From Megamonas hypermegale (GTDB lineage Bacteria; Bacillota; Negativicutes; Selenomonadales; Selenomonadaceae), in assembly GCF_900187035.1 (NCBI RefSeq), contig NZ_LT906446.1:124001-188000 (forward strand): a DNA stretch of 64,000 bases, written 5' to 3'. The position numbers were made by a program, and so were the translations under genes. Below, one piece after another: positions 27,795 to 35,954 of this stretch (the stretch's first letter is position 1; every line of letters starts with the position of its first letter). Under the pieces are notes generated by a model. The model was not told the DNA's origin and searched no databases. It saw only the letters and a program-made list of their open reading frames with translations.

Positions 27795-28760
27795 ATGTCG
27801 ACGAATAAAATCAATAGAATGTTGTTGTTATTTCATAAACTGATAAAAGGCGAACATATACATAAAGCTGATTTTGCAAGAACACATGATGTTAGCGAAC
27901 GCTCTGTAGAAAGAGACATCGAAGATATACGAATTTTCTTATCAGAAATTCATTCTAATGATAAATTGATTTTTGATAAGCTGGAAAATGTTTATTATTT
28001 ATTGACTACTGGTAATAATGATAAATTGAACAATATAGAAAGTATTGTTTTATTGAAAATAATACTTGGAACAAGAGCTTTAGTAAAAAAAGAAGTGGAA
28101 TTTGTAATAAAATCTCTTAGATTGAATTTAACTCCACAAGATAGAAAAGAAATAATACATTCAATACAAGATGAGATTAACAATTACATTTCACCTGTGC
28201 ATAATAAACCGTTATTAGATATGTTAAATAATTTAAATAAAGCTATTATGAATAAAATGGTTATAAAGATAGATTATGTAAAAGATAATGGTACAGAACA
28301 TGAAAGAATATTAATGCCAGTTGCCTTTATTTTTTCAGATTTTTATTTTTATTTAATAGCATTTATTGAAGGAAAAGAATATAAATACCCTGCTTTTTTT
28401 CGAGTTGATAGGATTAAGAAATTTTCAGTACTCAATAAAAAAATAGCAGAAGATTTATCTAAAAAATATGATGTAGGAAAGATGAGATATTACCTACAAC
28501 TCATGTATGCTGGCGAGTTATTAACGATAAAAGTAAAATGTCAAAACTCATTGGTAACAACATTTCAGAATATGGTTCCAGACCATTGGTTAATAAAAGA
28601 TGATAGCAATTTTAAAATATTTGGTGCCAAAATTTTTGATAAAGGTTTTGTACATTGGGCTTTATCACAAGGTGCTGCTATTGAAATTTTAGAACCAGAA
28701 AATTTGAGACAAAAGATAAAAGATGAAATAAAAAAAATGAGTGAAATATATAAAGATTAA
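27795..28760 (+). CDS. WYL-domain transcriptional regulator
   Basis: A 321-residue protein. An N-terminal winged HTH (about 1-65: ADFARTHDVSERSVERDIED) is followed by a WYL domain (about 150-215: VIKIDYVKDNGTEHERILMP, YLIAFIEGKEYKYPAFFRVD) and a C-terminal WCX-like tail. WYL proteins sense ligands such as nucleotides and often head defence or accessory loci. ATG 27795 follows GGAGG (27781-27785). The gene is the first of a run of 14 same-strand genes ending at 46534. Confidence 0.85.
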   Translation: MSTNKINRMLLLFHKLIKGEHIHKADFARTHDVSERSVERDIEDIRIFLSEIHSNDKLIFDKLENVYYLLTTGNNDKLNNIESIVLLKIILGTRALVKKEVEFVIKSLRLNLTPQDRKEIIHSIQDEINNYISPVHNKPLLDMLNNLNKAIMNKMVIKIDYVKDNGTEHERILMPVAFIFSDFYFYLIAFIEGKEYKYPAFFRVDRIKKFSVLNKKIAEDLSKKYDVGKMRYYLQLMYAGELLTIKVKCQNSLVTTFQNMVPDHWLIKDDSNFKIFGAKIFDKGFVHWALSQGAAIEILEPENLRQKIKDEIKKMSEIYKD

Positions 28761-28781
28761 TATTGGAAGAGAGATTTTTAA

Positions 28782-29513
28782 ATGGATGATTTTAATGTTT
28801 TGGATGAAATGACAAATGAAGAATTAGATGTGATTGTGAAGCTTATTGTTGAAAAAGGATGGCAAACAGAAAGTTTATCAAAAGATAATGATTATAAAAA
28901 GTATTGCCCAGACCATAAAAAATATGTAGATAAAATAAAAAATGAACTTAGTTTAATGGGTGGAGATACTATCGCTAATGTAGCACGTTTTCTTATGGGA
29001 AAGAGTTCAAGTATATCTTATAGGGAAATGCTAAAAGATGTTTGTAAAAAATTAAAAATAGAATATGAAGAAAGTATGCTTGATGAAGAATTAGAGCGTG
29101 ATTTATTAGCAACAGTTTTAAAGAGAGCTTTTGATAAGTTATCAGATGTAGAGAAAAATGTACTCCTTGAAATTTTAGGAGAAAATTCTAATGAAGTAAC
29201 TTTAAACAATTTATTTTATAAGATTTTTGCAGATGATAATGAGAAAAAATATATTTTATCTGTGTTGGTAAGTAATACATTAGCGAAAACAATATGTGGT
29301 AAAGATTTATCTTTATTAAATGATATAAAAACTATAAATGAGTTAAAGGTATTGACTTCACCATTGAGTTCGATATTGATGAACGTAGATAAGACCTATG
29401 ATATAACGGGACCAGCGTATAGAATAACGCTTCCAGCTATTGTGTATATGGCATCTATGAAGCAAATTAAAAATGCAGATGAAAATAAAACATCTTTTTG
29501 GGATTTGTTTTAA
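28782..29513 (+). CDS. YaaW/UPF0174-family protein
   Basis: A 243-residue protein resembling E. coli YaaW (DUF3944 + UPF0174). Shared landmarks are the LMGGDTIANVARFL segment (about 58-72), the SYREMLKDVCKKLKI segment and the C-terminal GPAYRITLPAIVYMASMKQI. The molecular function of the family is unknown. It starts 21 bases after the WYL gene. Its association with an injection-type locus is the notable point. Confidence 0.65.
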   Translation: MDDFNVLDEMTNEELDVIVKLIVEKGWQTESLSKDNDYKKYCPDHKKYVDKIKNELSLMGGDTIANVARFLMGKSSSISYREMLKDVCKKLKIEYEESMLDEELERDLLATVLKRAFDKLSDVEKNVLLEILGENSNEVTLNNLFYKIFADDNEKKYILSVLVSNTLAKTICGKDLSLLNDIKTINELKVLTSPLSSILMNVDKTYDITGPAYRITLPAIVYMASMKQIKNADENKTSFWDLF

Positions 29514-29589
29514 TTAATATAAAATGAAGTAAGATTTTATATAATAACAAAATGCTTTAACAATGATATTTGAAAATGTGGGTGTTAGT

Positions 29590-30591
29590 ATGGGCGATAT
29601 AAAGATAAAAAAGAAATTAGTTAATTTTATTGAAGAATGTATTGAACGATATATTGATGAGCATTTAGTAGATTTAAAGAGAAAAATATTAAATTTAGAT
29701 GGTTTTAAAAGTGATGAGGAATATAAAAATTTGCAATCTCAATATAGTCAAATAAAAGATGAAAATGGAAATTTGCAAAGATATATTGATGATTTACATG
29801 AAGAAAAAAATGAGTTAGAACATAAAAAAGAAATTTTAGAAGTAGAATTAGAAGAGAATAAAGAAAAGATATATAAGTTAAAAGAAGATTTTTATAAATC
29901 AATGGAACATAAGTGTAAAAAAAATGATGTATTAAAAATATCGTTGAATGAATGTGAAGAAAGGCTAAGTAAAATAAATGAAGAAAATGATATATTAAAA
30001 GAAAAATTAATTAAATATGAAACAAATCTTGATAGAGCGAATAATGCAATTAATGATATAAAAAATGAAGCTGGAAAAATGATTGATAGTATGAAAGAAA
30101 AAATAAAAGAAGCACAACAGCAAAAAGAAATACTAGATTATTTTTCAAATCGCTATGGTGAGATAGATAGTATGTTTAAAACATATCAGCAGCTAAACGA
30201 AGATATTCGTGATGAATTGCAAGGAATTTTTGGCAATGCTGATACACCTGTAATGTTTTTTTGCAATGCATTGCAGGAAAATCACTTAGATAACTTTTGG
30301 GATTACATAAGTAATAAGATAAATAGTGGAAAAATTGATAGAAATATAGAAAAAAGCTTATGTAAGTTATTTGATTTCTGTTTTGATATGGTAAATAATA
30401 GTCAACAAAAACCTTTGTATAAGCGATTGCAAGTACAAAAAGGCTTTGATTTTGATAATACGTATATGATAAAAACTACAGATAGTAGTCAATTAGGAAA
30501 TGTAAAAGAAGTAAAATTAGCAGGATATGTATATACCTTAAGCAATAAAATAGTAAGACGTAGCTTAGTGCAAGTAGAAAGCGAGGATTAA
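29590..30591 (+). CDS. Coiled-coil protein with GrpE-like C-terminus
   Basis: A 333-residue protein. Residues about 30-190 are an almost unbroken charged coiled coil; the C-terminal 60 residues include VKEVKLAGYVYTLSNKIVRR followed by SLVQV, which resembles the small beta domain that ends GrpE (GY...g..lRpA.V.V). GrpE releases ADP from Hsp70, and the next gene, three bases away, encodes an Hsp70-like protein, so a dedicated nucleotide-exchange role is a reasonable inference. The resemblance is by eye. ATG 29590 was preferred to ATG 29563. Confidence 0.5.
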   Translation: MGDIKIKKKLVNFIEECIERYIDEHLVDLKRKILNLDGFKSDEEYKNLQSQYSQIKDENGNLQRYIDDLHEEKNELEHKKEILEVELEENKEKIYKLKEDFYKSMEHKCKKNDVLKISLNECEERLSKINEENDILKEKLIKYETNLDRANNAINDIKNEAGKMIDSMKEKIKEAQQQKEILDYFSNRYGEIDSMFKTYQQLNEDIRDELQGIFGNADTPVMFFCNALQENHLDNFWDYISNKINSGKIDRNIEKSLCKLFDFCFDMVNNSQQKPLYKRLQVQKGFDFDNTYMIKTTDSSQLGNVKEVKLAGYVYTLSNKIVRRSLVQVESED

Positions 30592-30594
30592 TTC

Positions 30595-33579
30595 ATGACA
30601 AAAATTGTAAAAACATTACCTATAACAGAAAATGAATTAGCAGATTTTAAAAAGAAGAAAATAGAAAAATGGATTGATAGTGATTGTGAAAAAATAGAAC
30701 AGCAATTAAAAGAATTAGTAGAATTTATTGATGAACAAGTAAAATCGCAGGAGTTTATCTATATAGCTAATAAAGATGTATATTATATTCCATCTATAGT
30801 AGGATTATTTCCTAATATAGGTAAGTTTAATACAAGCTGGTATAGAGACTCTGATTATAATTTAGATAAAAACATGTTGAGTAATAATTTTTCATTAAAA
30901 GTAGGTATTTTTGATGGAGATTTACCAACTGAAATAGAAGTGAATAAATGTATTAAAAATAAATTAATACGAAATAATAATTATATTAAATTAAATGGTT
31001 GTAGCTATCGTGGATTAGCATATAAAAAGGAAAAAGAGTTTTGGGCATATGATATATATTGCAATAGAAAGGATTTATTTGGTAATGGTGATGGACATTA
31101 TGTATGGATTATGCCTATTTATCGTTTAAATGGGATAAATAGCGAACCTGTTTCAGGTGCAAAAACATTATTGCTTTGGATGAAATATGATTTATCATAT
31201 GTATTTGAAGAAAAATATACAAAAGCATATTATCTATTATTGGATTTATATAAAAAGTATAAAGATTATTTAATAGCAAATGATAAAGGTATTGTATTTT
31301 TTAAAAAGAAAATTTATGAGGAATTAGTAAATGGTAAGGATTTTGATTTTCTTACACATAAACAGGCAGAAATACAATCTTTATTAAAAAGTAAAAAAAT
31401 AGAGGCAGAAAATGATTATATTGAAAAATTAAAGAAAAATTTATTAGAATGCGATAGACGACGTGCTAATCTTGATAGTTATGATGAAAATATCTTGTTC
31501 GACCCGAACCGCGGTCATTGGGATTTATGGGACTGGAATGAAGATACGGAAACGGCGGGCGAGGTAGTTCTCGAGGAAGGTTTCACGGCGCGCGACCCGG
31601 CTGATGATATTAATCACGGCATAGTCGGTATCGACTTCGGTACGAAAAGTACGGTTGTTGTTTATGAAAATGAACATTTACAGACTTTGCCACTTCAAGT
31701 TGGTAGTGGTAATTATAGCAAAGGCGTACAACAGAAAAACTATGAAAATCCTACAGTAATCCAATTCATTGATATTGATTCATTTGTAAAAGCGTATAAT
31801 GATAGAGCAGGTCGTCCTTTTACAAGCTGGAATGAAGTAACCGTATCGCATACAGCATATGATAATCTTAGTAATAGTAATAGTGATAAATATTATTCTT
31901 TCTTTGATAGTATCAAACAGTGGTGTGGCACAGATAATATGCGTATAAAATTGAAAGATGATAAAGGATTAATAAAGGATTTACCTCCATTTATGGAAGT
32001 TACGGAAGGCGATATTAATCCTGTAGAAATATATGCATATTATCTTGGCTTATATATAAACAATATGCTACAAGAAAAACATATATTTTTACAATATATA
32101 ATGTCTTTCCCTGTAACATATGATAGAGGTGTAAGAGAAAGAATGCGCCGCAGTTTTGAAGCAGGCATTCGCAAATCTTTACCAACAGCATTGCTTTCTA
32201 ATGAAGATGCAATGAAACAGTTTATTGTGCAAGAAGGTGCTAATGAACCAGCAGCTTATGCGATAACAGCCTTAGAAGAATATGGTTTTGACCCATGTGA
32301 TGATGATGAAAATTATTATGCTGTATTTGATTTTGGCGGTGGTACTACTGATTTTGATTTCGGTGTATTTAAAGAAGCAGAACAAGATAGATATGATTAT
32401 GAGTTAATTCATTTTGGTGCAAATGGTGATAAAACATTAGGTGGAGAAAATTTACTTAAATTATTGGCTTTTGAAGTATTTAAAGCTAATAAAGAAAAAC
32501 TGTTAAATCCATCACAAAGTGAAAATAATAAAGGTAAGATACCTTTTACTTGGGCAGCTGAAAAACGAGATTTTGCTGGTAGTGAAGCATTGATAAAAGA
32601 TTCTCAAGAAGCACATCTTAATATGCATAATTTAATGGAAGAATTGCGTTGTGTTTGGGAAGCACCACAATCAGAAGAAGCACAGAAAATTTTAGATAGT
32701 GGTAGTGTAAAAGTAAATTTATTCACGGATAATGGAGAGTCATTTGCAAATATGGAATTAATAATTCCTGTTGACAATGATGAAAACAATGCAAAAGGTT
32801 TAGATTTAAAGAAAATACTTACTCAGCGCATTGATAAAGGTATAAATAATTTCTTTATTGCATTGAGTGAAGCTTTTGATAAAAGCAGTAGTGATGAAAA
32901 ATATAAAATAAAAGCATTATCTGATGTAGATGAAATATCTATTTTCCTTGCAGGTAATTCCTCTAAATCTATTATTGTAAAAGAATTATTTGAGCAATAT
33001 ATAGGTGAAAGTGGTAAAGCAAGAGAAATTCTTGGATTTAGTGCAGACCAAAAAATGCCACAGTTTAAATTATATCCAGCACTTGGTACGGAAGATGCTT
33101 ATAATTTAATGGAAGAAATTGGAATAGAAACAGAACGAGATAATTTAGAAAAACCAACTGGTAAAACAGGCGTTGCATTTGGTCTTTTGAAATGTAGAGA
33201 AAGTGGTAATATTAAAGTTATTGATATTACACCAGATAATACAAAAGTTCAATTCCGTTATTATGTTGGCAGAAAGAAAAAACGTAAATTCAAAACTATT
33301 ATTGACCGTACTACTAAAATGAAACAATGGTATGCATTTATTGATGCAAGTGCTTCATTTGATTTACTCTATACAGACCAGCCGGTAGCTGCTACAAATG
33401 AGGCACCAGCTACAATAGCAAAACAAATTCATGTAACTATAGACAAGCCGGACCCTGAAGCAATGGTATATATTCGTCCAGTTGATTCTCATACTATTGA
33501 ATACGCAATAGCTAAAAGTGAAGATGAATTAACAGCAGAAAAAATGACATCTGAACCAATTGCTATAAAACTGGAATAG
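30595..33579 (+). CDS. Large Hsp70/actin-fold protein (first of two)
   Basis: A 994-residue protein. The N-terminal third (about 1-300) is unlike Hsp70 and very AT-rich in its DNA. The Hsp70/actin ATPase core starts with phosphate-1 GIDFGTKST (345-353), phosphate-2 DFGGGTTD (579-586) and adenosine motif FLAGNSSKS (about 784-792). The C-terminal part (about 880-994) is beta-rich, where DnaK has its peptide-binding domain, but I do not see the classical one. ATP-driven conformational work on components of the injection apparatus is inferred from context. A GC-rich patch (about 31500-31640) marks the junction between the two halves. Confidence 0.75.
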   Translation: MTKIVKTLPITENELADFKKKKIEKWIDSDCEKIEQQLKELVEFIDEQVKSQEFIYIANKDVYYIPSIVGLFPNIGKFNTSWYRDSDYNLDKNMLSNNFSLKVGIFDGDLPTEIEVNKCIKNKLIRNNNYIKLNGCSYRGLAYKKEKEFWAYDIYCNRKDLFGNGDGHYVWIMPIYRLNGINSEPVSGAKTLLLWMKYDLSYVFEEKYTKAYYLLLDLYKKYKDYLIANDKGIVFFKKKIYEELVNGKDFDFLTHKQAEIQSLLKSKKIEAENDYIEKLKKNLLECDRRRANLDSYDENILFDPNRGHWDLWDWNEDTETAGEVVLEEGFTARDPADDINHGIVGIDFGTKSTVVVYENEHLQTLPLQVGSGNYSKGVQQKNYENPTVIQFIDIDSFVKAYNDRAGRPFTSWNEVTVSHTAYDNLSNSNSDKYYSFFDSIKQWCGTDNMRIKLKDDKGLIKDLPPFMEVTEGDINPVEIYAYYLGLYINNMLQEKHIFLQYIMSFPVTYDRGVRERMRRSFEAGIRKSLPTALLSNEDAMKQFIVQEGANEPAAYAITALEEYGFDPCDDDENYYAVFDFGGGTTDFDFGVFKEAEQDRYDYELIHFGANGDKTLGGENLLKLLAFEVFKANKEKLLNPSQSENNKGKIPFTWAAEKRDFAGSEALIKDSQEAHLNMHNLMEELRCVWEAPQSEEAQKILDSGSVKVNLFTDNGESFANMELIIPVDNDENNAKGLDLKKILTQRIDKGINNFFIALSEAFDKSSSDEKYKIKALSDVDEISIFLAGNSSKSIIVKELFEQYIGESGKAREILGFSADQKMPQFKLYPALGTEDAYNLMEEIGIETERDNLEKPTGKTGVAFGLLKCRESGNIKVIDITPDNTKVQFRYYVGRKKKRKFKTIIDRTTKMKQWYAFIDASASFDLLYTDQPVAATNEAPATIAKQIHVTIDKPDPEAMVYIRPVDSHTIEYAIAKSEDELTAEKMTSEPIAIKLE

Positions 33580-33591
33580 TGAGATGGTAAT

Positions 33592-35379
33592 ATGGCTGAT
33601 TATTTAACAGAAAATGCTATATTTAGTTGCAATATGTCGCCAACAGTAATTATAAAATGTAAAGAAACATCTAATAAAAAGGTAAAATATAAAGGAACTG
33701 CATTACTGACAAAAAGTGCAAAGATAGATACTAAAGCAGGAATCTGTCCTATTTTAACAGCACAAGCTCAAGGTGCACCTCAAATGTGCCGTTGTTCTTT
33801 ATCTGGATGGATAAATTATTCTATGAATACAAGCGCACAAGGAACAGCTTTTTTAACGGAGAATTCGAGAAATTCTTGTACGTATGGAGGAATAATCAGT
33901 GTAAAATCAAGTGGATTATTTTTTCAGAAAGTAGTAAAAGGTTCAAAAGCAAGTATTAGTTCAGTAAACTGGTTAAAGCCTTTTGTAGAAGTATCACAAA
34001 AAAATCCTGATACGATGCCAAAATCTATAAAATCGGTGGATATAAATAATAGTGGTTCTTTAAAGGCGGGAGATTTCTCATCGCAAGCTGTTAATCAAAA
34101 AAAAATAATAAATACATTGGATTTTAAATCAAATACAGTACAACCTTTAGTAACTAAAGATGAGGTAAAATCAAAACCACAAAATTTGTTATGTAATATG
34201 GATAAAGGTGAAAAATGCAAGCAGTGCCGATATCCATCAGCTTCAGTAGAGGTAAATAATGATTCTATTAAGCTTAGACGTAATTATGAAAATCAATCTG
34301 ATGATGAAAAAGATGATTATGACCGTTACTATGAAGATATTTTTGACAATTTCACAGAAAAATATTGGACTGATGCAGCACATCATATAATTTCTGGTAA
34401 TCAAGTTTTCAAAAAGTGCCAAGGAATAGTAAAGTTAGCTAACTTTTATAATGAAGAGTATTTAAGTGGTAATACTGCATATAAAGGTTATGATATAAAT
34501 TCTGCTAAAAATTGTATAATGCTTATTTCTAAAGATGTAGAATACAGTAAAAAAGTAAATAGTAATGTCAAAAAGAATATTAGTGCTTATGATGCTATGA
34601 GTACAACAGGTATTCAATGGCATTTAGGAGGGCATAGTTATACTTTTAATAAAGAAGAAATACCAATATTACATCAACGAATAAAGTTGTTTACCAAGAA
34701 AGAAGCTAGAGAATTAAAGAATTATGCTGAACTTGTAGAAGAGGAACTTAATAAAATACAAATTTCTATGTGTAGAAATAAAGTTTGTCGAGCAACACCA
34801 CGTCAAAACGCTGCCTTTGTTACTCGTATGAATAATCTTTCATCTAAGATTAAGAAATATTTAGGGGATTTTCGTATAAAACCGCATCGTAGTTATCCAT
34901 ATTATGTATCACTAGAAGCTTTTCGATATACTTTTTCTTTACCGCGTACAGGCAAAATTATGTTGGTTCGTCAAGGTAATAAGGAAAATAGTTTGTTATT
35001 AGAAAAGTTTAGAATTAAACGTTTTGAAGATACTATTATGGATAGAGACAAAAATCTTGATTTTAGTAGAATTTTTAATGAACAAGATGGTCAAAATCCT
35101 AAAGAATTTGTGTTTAATGATGAACAGTCAAAAAAAGATTGTATATATTTTTGCGATAATATTGAGCATTTTATTTTAATCGATAATCCAAATCTTAACT
35201 TATTACCATTTAAAATAGAAGCAGAAAATATATTATCTTTGCAAGGAATAGAAAAAATGTCATCAGAGCAGTTTTTACAACAACATGATACAGAAATTCT
35301 AGTATTTTTACGTAATAACGTTGTTACTTATACAGCTCCAGTAAAGAAAATAAAAGAAAGATTGCAACTAGGTGGTTGA
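33592..35379 (+). CDS. PAAR-like (DUF4280) protein with AHH/HNH nuclease domain
   Basis: A 595-residue candidate effector. Residues 1 to about 115 match DUF4280, a PAAR-like spike-tip domain (CNMSPTVI..., CPILTAQAQG, CRCSLSG, SCTYGGIISVKSSG). After a linker, DAAHHIISGNQVF (His264-His265), DINSAKNCIML and WHLGGHSY (His344-His348) fit the AHH branch of the HNH/EndoVII nuclease superfamily found in polymorphic toxins. A C-terminal region of about 200 residues (Imm11/DUF1629-like pattern IEHFILIDNP) follows. It would sit on the VgrG-like spike and be delivered with it. The next gene is a likely immunity gene. Confidence 0.7.
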   Translation: MADYLTENAIFSCNMSPTVIIKCKETSNKKVKYKGTALLTKSAKIDTKAGICPILTAQAQGAPQMCRCSLSGWINYSMNTSAQGTAFLTENSRNSCTYGGIISVKSSGLFFQKVVKGSKASISSVNWLKPFVEVSQKNPDTMPKSIKSVDINNSGSLKAGDFSSQAVNQKKIINTLDFKSNTVQPLVTKDEVKSKPQNLLCNMDKGEKCKQCRYPSASVEVNNDSIKLRRNYENQSDDEKDDYDRYYEDIFDNFTEKYWTDAAHHIISGNQVFKKCQGIVKLANFYNEEYLSGNTAYKGYDINSAKNCIMLISKDVEYSKKVNSNVKKNISAYDAMSTTGIQWHLGGHSYTFNKEEIPILHQRIKLFTKKEARELKNYAELVEEELNKIQISMCRNKVCRATPRQNAAFVTRMNNLSSKIKKYLGDFRIKPHRSYPYYVSLEAFRYTFSLPRTGKIMLVRQGNKENSLLLEKFRIKRFEDTIMDRDKNLDFSRIFNEQDGQNPKEFVFNDEQSKKDCIYFCDNIEHFILIDNPNLNLLPFKIEAENILSLQGIEKMSSEQFLQQHDTEILVFLRNNVVTYTAPVKKIKERLQLGG

Positions 35380-35382
35380 TAG

Positions 35383-35952
35383 ATGAAATATTATATAATG
35401 TATGCTGAAACAGCAGTAGAAGAATATTTTAAACCAAATGATATGCTTAAAGATGAACTCATGGAAGGCTGTTTGAATTCTGAATTCCAATATTTAAATC
35501 ATGAAGCTATAGAAAGTGAGATTTCAGAAGATGGTGGTTTGGAGTTTCCAGATTTTGTGATAAGTGGATGTGTGCCATTAATTTCAGATAAATTTAAGCG
35601 ATTGCTAGATGATTTAAAGGTAGATAATTTATTCTATAAACCAATAATATTTACATTTAATTCTCTTGGTATAAAAGAATATTATTATTTAGCATTGCCT
35701 CCACGGATAAATTGTTTAAATTGGGATGAAAGTAATATACAAGCAGAAGAAAATGAGTTTTTAACTGAAGGAGAATTAATACAAGAGGCAGAAGATATAG
35801 TAATTAACGATTATGCAGTGGGAAATTATAAAATCTTTAAGTTAGCAAATGTAACTAATCAAGAAATTATAGTTACAGAAGAAATAAAGAACATTATAGA
35901 AGAAGCAAAATTGGAAAATGTATATTTTGCTGAATTGAAAGGAGTAGATTGA
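35383..35952 (+). CDS. Imm11/DUF1629-like immunity protein
   Basis: A 189-residue protein. The pattern LEFPDFVISGCVPLISDKFKRLL, then KEYYYLALPP, NCLNWDES and NYKIFKLANVTNQEIIVTEEIKNIIEEAKLENVYF fits the Imm11 (DUF1629) immunity fold by eye. It starts three bases after the toxin-like gene and overlaps the next gene, as expected for the cognate protector of the AHH nuclease. Confidence 0.6.
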   Translation: MKYYIMYAETAVEEYFKPNDMLKDELMEGCLNSEFQYLNHEAIESEISEDGGLEFPDFVISGCVPLISDKFKRLLDDLKVDNLFYKPIIFTFNSLGIKEYYYLALPPRINCLNWDESNIQAEENEFLTEGELIQEAEDIVINDYAVGNYKIFKLANVTNQEIIVTEEIKNIIEEAKLENVYFAELKGVD

Positions 35953-35954
35953 TT

